A stretch of DNA of 64,000 nt from positions 1 through 64,000 of IMG/VR virus record IMGVR_UViG_3300025133_009669. One strand, 5' to 3'. The notes below the pieces were generated by a model. That model made no database searches and was not told where the DNA came from. It saw only the letters and a list, made by a program, of their open reading frames with translations. Below are positions 1 through 8,890 of the stretch, piece after piece. The translations under genes were made by a program, and so were the position numbers. This DNA is from a virus. How positions within the stretch are numbered: position 1 is the first letter of the stretch; each line of letters starts with the position of its first letter.

Positions 1-816
1 AGTCTCGGCAGGCCTATAAGCAAAAATGTCTCATATATAGACCAATCTGTTCTAAATCGGAAGAAAGTGGATCTAATTATCGTCAGGAGCGTTGTTGATA
101 AAAAAAGGTATAGCTCCTTAAGGTCTGCATTTCCACAAAATAGACCTCCCGGAATTGCTGTAATTCAAACTCCAAACCCTTTTCCCGTTCCTAAATGGGT
201 AAGGTGTATGGTTTGGAACTCCGAATTTTCAATGAAAAAGTATAAAGGCTTATTTTCCGGAATAAAGCACTTCTATATTCCTCATGGCTTTGATCCGAAT
301 GAGTTTGACTATCTAAATCTTCCAAGGAAGAAGGAAATGCTAGCTGCAGTAAGTGTTTTCAAGAAAAGAGGAAAGGATCTTGGGTTTAAGGAGTGGAGGT
401 GGACCTCTGTTAAGCTCGGAGGCTCTGCCTTGCTTGGACATGGCAATGAAGATCTGAAGGAATCAATCGGATCTTTCTCTCTCGAAAGACTTGTGAAAGA
501 ATTTAACTCTTATTCTGTATTTTTAAATACAACGATTAAAAGTGCAATGCCAAGAACTCGTGGCGAAGCAATGATGTGCGGAACTCCATTGGTTAGCACA
601 GAGAACTATGGAATAGGCAAGTATTTGAAGCATAATAAGAATTGCATGATTGCTAATACAAAAGAAGATATGTATAAATATTGCAGGAGAATTATTCAAT
701 CTCCCGCAATGCAGGAAGACCTTGGGGCTGCAGCCAGAGAGACTGCGCAGAAATATTTTCATATTGATACCTATCTGGAAAGGTGGGATAAAGTGTTTTT
801 GGAGGCTATGAAGTGA
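1..816 (+). CDS. GT4-type glycosyltransferase, 5' partial
   Basis: The reading frame is open through the left edge (no stop in bases 1-66), so the true start lies outside and 271 C-terminal residues are visible. The visible part looks like a GT-B glycosyltransferase: an IPHGFD stretch after the first domain and, near visible residue 185, RTRGEAMMCGTPLVS, the donor-sugar-binding region of family GT4. It should transfer a sugar from a nucleotide donor during surface-glycan assembly in the cytoplasm. A GTG at 67 could be read as a start but has no convincing ribosome binding site and would remove part of the acceptor domain. The stop overlaps the next gene. The acceptor and sugar cannot be told. 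Confidence 0.75.
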   Translation, partial: SLGRPISKNVSYIDQSVLNRKKVDLIIVRSVVDKKRYSSLRSAFPQNRPPGIAVIQTPNPFPVPKWVRCMVWNSEFSMKKYKGLFSGIKHFYIPHGFDPNEFDYLNLPRKKEMLAAVSVFKKRGKDLGFKEWRWTSVKLGGSALLGHGNEDLKESIGSFSLERLVKEFNSYSVFLNTTIKSAMPRTRGEAMMCGTPLVSTENYGIGKYLKHNKNCMIANTKEDMYKYCRRIIQSPAMQEDLGAAARETAQKYFHIDTYLERWDKVFLEAMK

Positions 817-1523
817 AGCGCGGAATGGTCACTATTTGCATAGGGACAGTTGGGAGTCCTACATTTTCAAAGTGCAAAAGAATTATATATAAACATTTTG
901 AGTCTCATCCACGCGTAGACAAAATTATAATTATAAAGAATAAGCAACCTCAGTCTGCTTGGCTAAACGAAATGAGGAAAGCCTGTTCTGATACAGAATG
1001 GTGTCTTCAGGTTGATGAAGATATGTATTTAAATAAAGAGTCTTTAGATGAGCTAGTAAGCTTATATCAAAAAGAAAGCAGAAAGGGTGTTAAGATCTTG
1101 AATGCGTCATCCCTTCTCTATGATATATTTTTAGAAACCAAGATAGGCTCTCTGAAGCTATGGAGCTCCAAGGCCTTGCAGAAGATGGAGTTCAGAGATG
1201 TGCTTGGAGGAGACAGAGATTTCGCAAAAAGAGCCTTTAAAAAGGGGTACTCAAACGTAGAAACTCACTTAGTACTTGGAAAGCATGATTCCGCTCCTAC
1301 TCCAGCTATAGCTTTTTCGAAATATTACGAATATATTCAGAAGATACGAAAATTCTCCGGTGATCATGGAGCAGAAGGATTTCTGAGCTTTCTGAAGGAA
1401 AAATATGAAAAAGATAAAACAAATTATATAAATAAAAAAGCATTTGATGGTGCAAGAAAGGGGATTAAAGACAATATAGCAAACATCAGCAAAAGACCTG
1501 TATTTTGCGAAAAAAATAGCTAG
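813..1523 (+). CDS. GT-A-fold glycosyltransferase-like protein
   Basis: A 236-residue protein starting at GTG; the GGAGG at 801-805, seven bases upstream, supports that start over the ATG at 825. It overlaps the previous gene by four bases, so translation is probably coupled. The first third reads like a GT-A nucleotide-sugar transferase: a TICIGTVGS strand near the N-terminus and WCLQVDEDMYL around residue 70, where DED would be the metal-binding DxD. The second half (LGGDRDFAKRAFKKGY) fits the acceptor side of such enzymes. Family membership is inferred from these motifs only. It sits among other glycosyltransferases, so a role in the same glycan is likely. Confidence 0.6.
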   Translation: MKRGMVTICIGTVGSPTFSKCKRIIYKHFESHPRVDKIIIIKNKQPQSAWLNEMRKACSDTEWCLQVDEDMYLNKESLDELVSLYQKESRKGVKILNASSLLYDIFLETKIGSLKLWSSKALQKMEFRDVLGGDRDFAKRAFKKGYSNVETHLVLGKHDSAPTPAIAFSKYYEYIQKIRKFSGDHGAEGFLSFLKEKYEKDKTNYINKKAFDGARKGIKDNIANISKRPVFCEKNS

Positions 1524-1536
1524 TTGAATTTAAAAA

Positions 1537-2472
1537 ATGACATATAGAATTGGAGTGTTTTCGAGATATAAACAAAAAAGGGATCCCTATCAAGGGTATC
1601 ATGGCTCTCCATGCAAAATTTTCAAGATAATCAATGAGCTAAACTCTTTCTTTGATTTTAAATGCTACTACAATGATTATAGCGAACCTTATGATTTTGC
1701 AATTGTTGACAGAATTACTCCAAGGAGAAGAATTAAATCAAATTATATCTTAGGAATCTTTGAGGCAACGCCAGGAGGAAAGTGGGCTACCGATTACTGC
1801 TCTATCTCTCCTTCGTCTAGAAAGGTTAGAGACGGACAGTTTTTTTTGTTAAATTATTGTCATGGAAAAAAAATAACTCTTAATACTTTGAGTAAAAATA
1901 GATCAAATGGCGTTTATCTAGGCAGACTGGATAGCCCAGCAGAGCTTAAGATAAAGGCCTTAAACAGAGAGAGGTTATCGTTAGATATTTTTCCAATAAA
2001 GTATTGGGATGGGAAAAGGGTTCTTCGATTTCACAGACCTCATCCTGAGGCTAAGCGCAATATTGCTTTTTTGAAAAAAAAAATTCCCAAATCAAACATT
2101 CTTTATCCCGTTAGGCATGACAAATTGTGCGACTCTTTGAACAAAGGAGGTTATGCATATGGATTTGTTCCGTCAATATATAGTCTGCAGTCAAAAAGGT
2201 CGCAAATTGAGAGTTCATCGAAATTCTTTGAATATATTGGCGCCGGCATACCAGTCTTGATAGAGAAGAGTGTTCCTGAGGCAAGCATAGTTAGAAAGGC
2301 CCCTTTTCTTGGAGAAATTTTCAGCGGAGAGGCAGATATGATAAGAAAGGCAAGAAAGCTTTCTTCTAATAAATATTCGTATTTAAATATTTTAAAGTTT
2401 TCACAGCGAGAGCACTTCCCAGACTCTCGTGCATTACTTCTTTATAATGAATTTATAAAGGATAGGCTATGA
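1537..2472 (+). CDS. Probable GT-B glycosyltransferase
   Basis: A 311-residue protein of which only the C-terminal half is recognisable: SSKFFEYIGAGIPVLIEKS near residue 230 is the typical phosphate/nucleotide-binding segment of GT-B (GT4-like) enzymes. The N-terminal half does not resemble a family I can name. The ATG at 1537 lacks a clear Shine-Dalgarno sequence, with A-rich sequence just before it. Its stop overlaps the start of the next glycosyltransferase by four bases, as is usual for genes of one operon. Probably acts in assembly of the surface glycan encoded around it. Confidence 0.55.
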   Translation: MTYRIGVFSRYKQKRDPYQGYHGSPCKIFKIINELNSFFDFKCYYNDYSEPYDFAIVDRITPRRRIKSNYILGIFEATPGGKWATDYCSISPSSRKVRDGQFFLLNYCHGKKITLNTLSKNRSNGVYLGRLDSPAELKIKALNRERLSLDIFPIKYWDGKRVLRFHRPHPEAKRNIAFLKKKIPKSNILYPVRHDKLCDSLNKGGYAYGFVPSIYSLQSKRSQIESSSKFFEYIGAGIPVLIEKSVPEASIVRKAPFLGEIFSGEADMIRKARKLSSNKYSYLNILKFSQREHFPDSRALLLYNEFIKDRL

Positions 2473-3296
2473 GGAAAATAGCATTTTCATCTATAAAGGA
2501 TCGTAAGGGGACCTACTCCGGAAAGGTATCTGTCATAATAACCAACTATAAAAAAGAGCCTTATTTGAAGAAGGCAGTCTTGTCATGCTTAGCGCAGACA
2601 TACAAAGATATAGAAATAATTGTTGTAGATGACTGCTCCAACAAGCCCTTAGTTGCAAATATTCTTCGAGAAATAAATAGCGATAAAATAAGGCTGTTAT
2701 ATACTACCAGAAACTATGGGCATTATGCATGTTGCAATTACGCAATAGATCAGGCTAATGGAGATTTTGTTACATTTTTAGGCGGAGATGATATAATTAC
2801 ACGCGATCATATTGCAGGCCTGCTTCTCTCTTTAGAGAAGTATTCTTTGAAGGCTGTCTGCTCAACATACGCTAGATACTCTGCGGATGGAAAAATAGTA
2901 GGAAACAAAGGCAGATTGTGTGAAGCCTCTATTCTTTTTAAAAAAAATAGAGTGATTAAAGATGTTGGCCACTTTCACATGGTAAGATGCGCCGCAGATA
3001 CTGAATATAGAGAACGCATAATTAGGTTTTATGGAAGCAGTCAGGTTGGATTATTATGCAGAGATTCTTATCAGGCCCTGTATTCCGAGGGGTCTTTGAC
3101 AACAAGCCGTAAAACTAAAAGAGGATCGCCAAGTCGAGCAGGATATGTCCAGGCGTTTATGCGCCGCATTAAAGGCTCAAGAAGTAGGGGAGACTTATAT
3201 TTTAATTACAAAAGAGATAAAATGAACTTTCCATTGAAAGCAGAAATAAAAGTAGCCTTCTTTGACAGAAGAACCTTTGGGGAAGTTTTGTTATAG
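2469..3296 (+). CDS. GT2 family glycosyltransferase
   Basis: A 275-residue inverting glycosyltransferase of family 2. The N-terminus shows the standard Rossmann-like start KVSVIITNYKKEPYL, then IEIIVVDDCS and, around residue 100, VTFLGGDDIIT, where GGDD supplies the metal/nucleotide-binding DxD-type acidic pair. The length is typical. The start overlaps the upstream stop (ATGA) and is preceded by an AGGATAGG stretch. It should add a sugar from a nucleotide donor to a glycan or lipid-linked intermediate at the inner face of the membrane. The sugar specificity is not readable. Confidence 0.85.
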   Translation: MRKIAFSSIKDRKGTYSGKVSVIITNYKKEPYLKKAVLSCLAQTYKDIEIIVVDDCSNKPLVANILREINSDKIRLLYTTRNYGHYACCNYAIDQANGDFVTFLGGDDIITRDHIAGLLLSLEKYSLKAVCSTYARYSADGKIVGNKGRLCEASILFKKNRVIKDVGHFHMVRCAADTEYRERIIRFYGSSQVGLLCRDSYQALYSEGSLTTSRKTKRGSPSRAGYVQAFMRRIKGSRSRGDLYFNYKRDKMNFPLKAEIKVAFFDRRTFGEVLL

Positions 3297-3306
3297 ACAT
3301 TTTGAA

Positions 3307-4308
3307 ATGAACTATGAAATAAAGAAAAGAGCCAGTTATATAAAAGAAGATGGAAAATATTCCTGTATATTAGCGTCTTTCCCTCTGAAGACTCCATATG
3401 TTTTGTCATTTAAAACGATAAAGGCTTTTGATACAATTTATGTATTAAAAGAGCACGATGGTATTATCGGGATAGGAGAAGTTACTGCTCTTCCAGGCTA
3501 TTCTGAAGATACTATAGAGAAACTATGGGCCATCCAACAGGGTCTTTTGAGCAAAAGTGAGCCAATCTCGCTTCAGAGCTTGAGCGGTGGATTTAAGACA
3601 GTTGCACTAGAAACCTGCAGAGAGTCATTCGACAGAAGGCTTCTTTATCAGAAACGAGATATAATAGCCAAGTCTGCGCACCTATTAGATCCGCCAATAG
3701 GGATTGATCTTGACGTAATAAAGTTTAAAATTGGGAAGAATTTAACTGCAGACATAGAAAAGATTCGTAATGCTCAAAGTTATAACTATAAGTTTAGAGC
3801 AGATGCAAATCAAGGATATTCTTATTCAGAGGCCAGAGAGATATTGGCAGAAGTATCTGGAGAAAGAGCAGAGTATATCGAGCAACCAATAAGATCAGAG
3901 AATTGGAATGAAATGATAGCTTTGGCGCATGAATATAAAGATATTAGATTTTTGCTTGATGAGTCAGTCTGCTCTATAGCTGACATAGACAGAGTTATTT
4001 CGACCAAGATCATTGATGCTATTAAGCTTAAACTCTTCAAGTGCGGATCTATTAAAAATACACTTGAAATGGCAGAATATGCGCTCAATAGAGGGCTTGA
4101 GGTTGTTCTGGGCAATGGGGTTCAGACTATAGTTGGAGCATATTACGAGTTATTATGTTATAGTGAGCTTCTTGCCTATACTAATTTTAATAAATATTCT
4201 GAGATTAACGGACCTTATAAAGTAAGCGGATTTGCAGATATGAATAAAAATATAATAAATATTCACTCTGAGCAACTTAGGTCCTTTGCCGAAAGTATAA
4301 TTGTTTAA
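3307..4308 (+). CDS. Enolase-superfamily (mandelate racemase/muconate lactonizing/dipeptide epimerase type) enzyme
   Basis: A 333-residue (beta/alpha)7-beta-barrel enzyme of the enolase superfamily. Visible catalytic features, in order, are KFKIGK (KxK-type catalytic lysines), RADANQGYS (first metal-ligand Asp), EYIEQPI (Glu ligand), LLDESVCS (Asp/Glu ligand) and AIKLKLFK (second catalytic lysine). This pattern is that of the muconate lactonizing enzyme subgroup, which includes dipeptide epimerases and o-succinylbenzoate synthases. I chose the ATG at 3307 because an in-frame start at 3262 would lie inside the upstream gene. It is the first of four genes (3307-7457) with small-molecule chemistry unusual for a phage. 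The substrate is unknown. Confidence 0.8.
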   Translation: MNYEIKKRASYIKEDGKYSCILASFPLKTPYVLSFKTIKAFDTIYVLKEHDGIIGIGEVTALPGYSEDTIEKLWAIQQGLLSKSEPISLQSLSGGFKTVALETCRESFDRRLLYQKRDIIAKSAHLLDPPIGIDLDVIKFKIGKNLTADIEKIRNAQSYNYKFRADANQGYSYSEAREILAEVSGERAEYIEQPIRSENWNEMIALAHEYKDIRFLLDESVCSIADIDRVISTKIIDAIKLKLFKCGSIKNTLEMAEYALNRGLEVVLGNGVQTIVGAYYELLCYSELLAYTNFNKYSEINGPYKVSGFADMNKNIINIHSEQLRSFAESIIV

Positions 4309-4320
4309 CGGAGCATTGAA

Positions 4321-5778
4321 ATGAGTGAGAAGCCAAACGTTTTAGTTATTTGCGCTAGCATAAGATCTTCTGGAAAGAAAGGATCTGAAATAATCAGTTT
4401 AGTAAGCAAAGAGGAGTCTGCAGCGAAAGTCCTCGAGGCTTATAGAGCTCTAGATAAGCGGGCTCTATCTAAATATTGTAACTCAGAAATTATGTCTGGA
4501 ATAGCAATGGCTGCCGCCAAAAGTGCAGGGGCTGATGTAGATTACTTCTCCCTAAGAAGACTGTTTAAGGTTGACGATGCTTTAAGGATTCCAAAGGATA
4601 AATCTGTAGGACTTGATGACGAGATGTTCTATATAGATACCACTAGTATAAAAAAGGATGTTTTGAGCAATCTTATCAAGAAGGTTGAGCGGGCAGATTC
4701 TATTATCTTAGCATCACCCGTATACTTTGGAGACAGATCTTCTATCGCAGATCATTTCCTAAAGCTTTTACATGATCGGGATTTGATTAAAGGTAAAGCT
4801 TTTTCCACAATAAGTATCGGAGCAAAAAGAAATGGAGGCCAGGAAACTGCAAATGTTTATGCCCTATATGATGCGATATCTATGGGAGGATTAGGGCTTG
4901 GTAATGGGCCAAAAACCTCTCAGTATGGAGGAACTTGCGTCGGCGGCGATCGCGGAGATATTCTTGATGATGATTACGGAATAGAAACAACTATAGGCAC
5001 AGGCCGTCGCAGCGCTCAAGTTGCAAATATATTAAGGCTATCAAGGGGGCTTTCTGACGTGAAGGCTCCATTGGCAAAGATTGGTGTTATCATTATGGCA
5101 GATAACGCAAATAAAGATATACAGAAAAAGACAGAAGATGCCCTATCTAGACTTGAATCATCCTCTGTAAAATTTGAAATAGTAAACCTTATTGATCACA
5201 AGGTTGAAAAATGCTTAGGATGTAATATTTGCCCATACCCTCCTATGGTTAATATCGGCTCCAAAGGAAAAACTTCACTCGGAAAGACTGATTATTCTTG
5301 CATAATTGACAATGGAAGAGACTCTGTTGAAGTAGTTAGAGAGAGCTTAAAGGAGATGAAGGGGCTTATTGTAGTTGGAGTTAGTGACGACAAAGTCGAT
5401 AACCTAGTAGATCAGTATCAGTCTTTTACAGAAAGAACAAGATTTATAAGAAGAAACAATTTTGAATGGATGAATACAGTATTTACATCACTTGTGTTTA
5501 AAGAGGTTGGCTCTTCGCGGGATAATCTGTTTGGACTACGATCTACAACCTCCTACCTTAGGCATAATACTATGGCAACTTCCCCAAGTACTATTTTGGC
5601 ACTAAATGGGGCAGAGATTAGCTTTCCAATGGACAGTCTTAATGAATTTTTAAAAACAGTATCTTCTTTATCCCGGGCCAGAGAGCTTACCGACCCTGTT
5701 GACATAAGCTACGTAGCAGGAGGAACCGGAGGCTATACAGATACGAGGCTTGATCACACGACCTCTCGTAGGAAATAA
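4321..5778 (+). CDS. Tandem flavodoxin-like/iron-sulfur flavoprotein
   Basis: A 485-residue protein made of two flavodoxin-fold halves. Half one (about 1-240) begins LVICASIRSSG, has ADSIILASPVYFGDRSS for the FMN-binding loops and a GGQETA segment, as in NADPH-dependent FMN reductases. Half two (about 250-485) begins IGVIIMADNANK and has VEKCLGCNICPYPP, the cysteine loop that binds an iron-sulfur cluster in archaeal/clostridial iron-sulfur flavoproteins. It should carry electrons with FMN and Fe-S. GGAG upstream supports ATG 4321. The gene ends two bases before the ATP-grasp gene. A two-domain version of this family on a phage is unusual; the redox partner is unknown. Confidence 0.75.
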   Translation: MSEKPNVLVICASIRSSGKKGSEIISLVSKEESAAKVLEAYRALDKRALSKYCNSEIMSGIAMAAAKSAGADVDYFSLRRLFKVDDALRIPKDKSVGLDDEMFYIDTTSIKKDVLSNLIKKVERADSIILASPVYFGDRSSIADHFLKLLHDRDLIKGKAFSTISIGAKRNGGQETANVYALYDAISMGGLGLGNGPKTSQYGGTCVGGDRGDILDDDYGIETTIGTGRRSAQVANILRLSRGLSDVKAPLAKIGVIIMADNANKDIQKKTEDALSRLESSSVKFEIVNLIDHKVEKCLGCNICPYPPMVNIGSKGKTSLGKTDYSCIIDNGRDSVEVVRESLKEMKGLIVVGVSDDKVDNLVDQYQSFTERTRFIRRNNFEWMNTVFTSLVFKEVGSSRDNLFGLRSTTSYLRHNTMATSPSTILALNGAEISFPMDSLNEFLKTVSSLSRARELTDPVDISYVAGGTGGYTDTRLDHTTSRRK

Positions 5779-5779
5779 G

Positions 5780-6835
5780 ATGAGACCAATAAGAATTTTG
5801 GTGACATCGTCCGGATCGCCTGGAACAACTACATTGGTTCGAAAGCTAAGAGGAGTCTCAGAAAGAGAGGTATCTGTTGTTGCGGTAGACATGAATAATG
5901 AAGCAGGAGGGAGATTCTTAGCCGATGCCTTTTACCCTATCCCGCCAGCTTGTGATGAAAAGCTATACATTCAATCTATTATAGACATTTTGATAAAAGA
6001 AAAAATAGATGTTTTCTTTCCAGTATCTGACGCCGAAGTGCCAATTGTTGCTAGAAATAAAAAGTATATTTCTAGCAAAAGTGGTGCTAAAATCATAATA
6101 AATAATTATGAAGCGATTCTCTCCTCGGGCAATAAGCACACTTTGTACGAAACTTTAATTTCTCGAACAGATGTCCAGGTTCCTAGATATTACTTTCCGA
6201 GCAATCTAGATGAATTTATTTCCTGTGCAAAGTTACTGGGCTTTCCTGACAAAAAAGTTTGCTTCAAGCCTCCTGTGTCTAAGGGGTCTCGTGGATTTCG
6301 CATATTAATCGATTCAGTAAATAGGCGAGATTTGCTCCTAAACTATAAGCCCAATTCTCTATATATGTCCATGGAAGAGTTTGTATCTATTTTTAAAAAT
6401 GAAAAATTTCCAGATTTATTGATAATGGAATTTTTAGATGGGAAGCATTATGATGCGATGGTCCTTGGCAATGGGGAGAGGTCCTTGTTAACTACCATAA
6501 AAATAAGAGAAGATACTCGATGGGGAACCATAGTAAAGGGGGAGGTTGTTAGGAATCAATCTATTGCTAAAGCTTGCACCCAAATAGTGAAAGAATTTGG
6601 CCTTATATATAACAATAGTATTCAGTTTATTGAAGATAAAGTAATCGAGGTTAACCCGAGGACTTCAACGTATATTTATGACAAAGACTTTAACGAGCCA
6701 TACTTTTCTGTTAAAAAGATATTGGGAGAGTTGACTGATTCTGAAATAGAAAAAATGTCAGACGAGATTCCTTATGGGAAACGTATCTGTCGGTATATGG
6801 ATCAGGTTTCATTTTGGAATGATGATGTTCTTTGA
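5780..6835 (+). CDS. ATP-grasp domain ligase (carbamoyl-phosphate-synthase-like)
   Basis: A 351-residue ATP-grasp protein. The N-terminus RILVTSSGSPGTTTL is a Rossmann-like pre-ATP-grasp domain. GFPDKKVCFKPPVSKGSRGF (residues about 155-175) is the phosphate-binding lysine and glycine loop, and IMEFLDGKHYDAMVL plus VIEVNPRTST provide the Mg-ATP-binding Glu/Asn residues. Such enzymes join a carboxylate to an amine or thiol through an acyl phosphate. The ATG at 5780 follows TAGGAAAT and the preceding stop directly. Its neighbours (flavoprotein upstream, PIG-L deacetylase downstream) suggest it modifies a sugar or small peptide in the same pathway. The substrate cannot be read. Confidence 0.75.
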   Translation: MRPIRILVTSSGSPGTTTLVRKLRGVSEREVSVVAVDMNNEAGGRFLADAFYPIPPACDEKLYIQSIIDILIKEKIDVFFPVSDAEVPIVARNKKYISSKSGAKIIINNYEAILSSGNKHTLYETLISRTDVQVPRYYFPSNLDEFISCAKLLGFPDKKVCFKPPVSKGSRGFRILIDSVNRRDLLLNYKPNSLYMSMEEFVSIFKNEKFPDLLIMEFLDGKHYDAMVLGNGERSLLTTIKIREDTRWGTIVKGEVVRNQSIAKACTQIVKEFGLIYNNSIQFIEDKVIEVNPRTSTYIYDKDFNEPYFSVKKILGELTDSEIEKMSDEIPYGKRICRYMDQVSFWNDDVL

Positions 6836-7457
6836 GGGCAAAAAAATACTGATACTTTCTCCGCATACTGACGATGGAGAGATTGGAGCCGGAGGGTTTA
6901 TTTCTAAGTTTTCAAAATGCAACGAAGTGTTTCACGCTTCGTTCAGCTTTGCAAAAGACTCTATTCCAAGCTCATTTCCAGAGAACTCTACTGAGATGGA
7001 GTTCTCTCTTGCTGCAAATATTCTCAGTATTCCAAAGAAAAATAGAATAAACTTTGACTATAAAGTCAGAAGATTTTTGTCAAAAAGACAAGAAATATTA
7101 GACGATATTATTTATCTAAAGAAATTTATCAATCCAGACTTAGTGCTGACTCCTAGTAGCTCTGACACCCATCAGGATCATGAAGTCATCTATAAAGAAG
7201 GATTTCGAGCATTTAAGAACAGTACTGTTCTTGGATATGAGATGATGGCGAACAATAGAGGGTTTCTTCCGGGAGTTTTTGTGGAGCTAAGCGACGAAGC
7301 TTTCTCTGAAAAAATAGAAGCTATTTCTCAATATAAAAGTCAGTTATTCAAAATGCCTAATCTTATTTCTATAATTTCTGCAGGAGCAATATGCAGAGGC
7401 TCTCAAGTCAATCGACAATATGCAGAGGCTTTCGAGGCAATAAGATTAGTAATATAA
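6825..7457 (+). CDS. PIG-L/LmbE family deacetylase
   Basis: A 210-residue zinc-dependent de-N-acetylase-like protein. ILILSPHTDDGEIGAGG at the N-terminus contains the family's PHxDD metal and catalytic motif, and SSDTHQDHEVIYKEGF holds the third zinc ligand in HxxH form. LmbE/PIG-L enzymes remove N-acetyl groups from GlcNAc-containing substrates. Three in-frame ATGs stand in a row at 6819-6827; the last is best spaced from the GGA at 6816. The gene overlaps the ATP-grasp gene by eleven bases. It may prepare an amino sugar for ligation or methylation by its neighbours; this role is inferred. Confidence 0.85.
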   Translation: MFFEGKKILILSPHTDDGEIGAGGFISKFSKCNEVFHASFSFAKDSIPSSFPENSTEMEFSLAANILSIPKKNRINFDYKVRRFLSKRQEILDDIIYLKKFINPDLVLTPSSSDTHQDHEVIYKEGFRAFKNSTVLGYEMMANNRGFLPGVFVELSDEAFSEKIEAISQYKSQLFKMPNLISIISAGAICRGSQVNRQYAEAFEAIRLVI

Positions 7458-7472
7458 TTAAAAAAGGAAATA

Positions 7473-8252
7473 ATGCGTTTTTTTAATAAAAATTCAAAAG
7501 TTGTTTGCGTTGTAGCCGTCCACAAGAGATTCGAGGTTAGCGTCGAGACAATAAGACTTCTAAACGCTCAAACCCATCAGATAGAAGTCGTTGTGGTCGG
7601 CGCAAAGCCGGAGAGATCTCTTATTGCAAAAAATGTAGACTGCCATTTTTTGCGATTCTCGAATGATAAATTAGGAAAAAAATGGCAGGCAGGCCTTAGC
7701 TTCGCAAGAAAGCTTTCTCCAGACGCAGTTATGATATGTGGCTCAGATTCATGGCTTACCCGAAATTGGGTCGAAAAAATGCTTCCCAACTTGAATAACG
7801 CCGATGTTGTTGGCAAAAATATATTTTATACTTGCAATGCCATTTATAATAGGCCATTAAGCATAATAAAAAGAACATATGCAAATAATAACAATTTACC
7901 TGCCGGAAGTGGAAGAATTATATCTGCAGATATCCTTAATAAGATCGATTGGAAAATGTTCCCTCCCGACAGAAATAAGGGGCTAGATACGGCTTGTTAT
8001 CAGACGATAACGGCGGCCAACGGTGTTTATTCTGTATTCAACGACGATGATGAGGCTAATATTCTTGGTATTAAGTCGCACTGGGATGTCATTACTAGCT
8101 ATAGCCGTCTAAAGACTTCTAAAAATTTAAGAGAATTAAAATTCAATGAAAAGTGTGAAAGCTGGATCGAAAGGAATTACCCAGGAGGTGTGAAGATAAT
8201 TAAAAATCTAAGTATCATATCTCATGACAGACTGCAACGAAATTCTGAATAA
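7473..8252 (+). CDS. GT-A/GT2-like glycosyltransferase
   Basis: A 259-residue protein whose start VVCVVAVHKRFEVSVETIR and later AVMICGSDSWLTRNW (around residue 90) follow the order of a GT2 Rossmann strand and acidic nucleotide-binding motif, with GSDS in place of the usual DxD. The DDDEAN segment near residue 190 could be the catalytic acidic site. The AAGGAAAT before ATG 7473 is a good ribosome binding site. Assignment to glycosyltransferases is likely but the motif match is looser than for the genes at 2469 and 19219. Confidence 0.6.
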   Translation: MRFFNKNSKVVCVVAVHKRFEVSVETIRLLNAQTHQIEVVVVGAKPERSLIAKNVDCHFLRFSNDKLGKKWQAGLSFARKLSPDAVMICGSDSWLTRNWVEKMLPNLNNADVVGKNIFYTCNAIYNRPLSIIKRTYANNNNLPAGSGRIISADILNKIDWKMFPPDRNKGLDTACYQTITAANGVYSVFNDDDEANILGIKSHWDVITSYSRLKTSKNLRELKFNEKCESWIERNYPGGVKIIKNLSIISHDRLQRNSE

Positions 8253-8269
8253 TACAAGGAGAGCATAAG

Positions 8270-8890
8270 ATGACTGCCAGAGAGAGCAAGGATCGAGAGT
8301 ATTACGAAAATGTTATGACTTTTAGCAATCCTAAGTCAATTAATCGATATTACGAAGGAAGTTATGCCAAGCGAAATGACTTGCTGTTCAATCTGATGAA
8401 GGACTATCTTCCATCTAGCCTGCGAGTTATTGATATTGCCTCTGGGAGCTGTCAGATGGCCACAAATTTCATTGATCTTGATTCGTTAGACTCATATTGT
8501 TGGAATGATTTTAACAGAAATGTTATAAAAGATGTTGAGGTAAGGATTCAGGAAGGGTATCTTGGAAAAAATAGCAATTTATTATCTGTGCATGGATTTG
8601 ATGCAGAGGACTTGACTGCTTACAAGGATTTATTGGCCGCGTCTAATCTTATGATTGGAGTTAGCATGGAACATATTCAGCATGATGTAGAAATTATCTC
8701 GGAACTTAACAGCGGGACCTTGGTCGGGCTTTGCTCTCCAAACTTTGGAGGAAAATCCCACGTAAGAAGCTTTGACAGTATGGAGGATTTTATAAAAAGA
8801 TATAATTCGCTAATTTCAGTTAAAGATACATCTCGTGTAATTTTGAAGAATGGAAAGGAAAAATTCTTATTATTTGGAGAAAGACTCTAA
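8270..8890 (+). CDS. Class I SAM-dependent methyltransferase-like protein
   Basis: A 206-residue protein. SLRVIDIASGSCQMATNFI near residue 50 resembles motif I (VLDIGSGxG) of class I methyltransferases, followed by YCWNDFN, an acidic position at the end of strand 2. Motif I is imperfect (ASGSCQ), so activity is not certain. AAGGAGAG ahead of the ATG is a good ribosome binding site. It overlaps by one base the next gene, which is also a methyltransferase, so the two may act on the same glycan. Confidence 0.6.
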   Translation: MTARESKDREYYENVMTFSNPKSINRYYEGSYAKRNDLLFNLMKDYLPSSLRVIDIASGSCQMATNFIDLDSLDSYCWNDFNRNVIKDVEVRIQEGYLGKNSNLLSVHGFDAEDLTAYKDLLAASNLMIGVSMEHIQHDVEIISELNSGTLVGLCSPNFGGKSHVRSFDSMEDFIKRYNSLISVKDTSRVILKNGKEKFLLFGERL

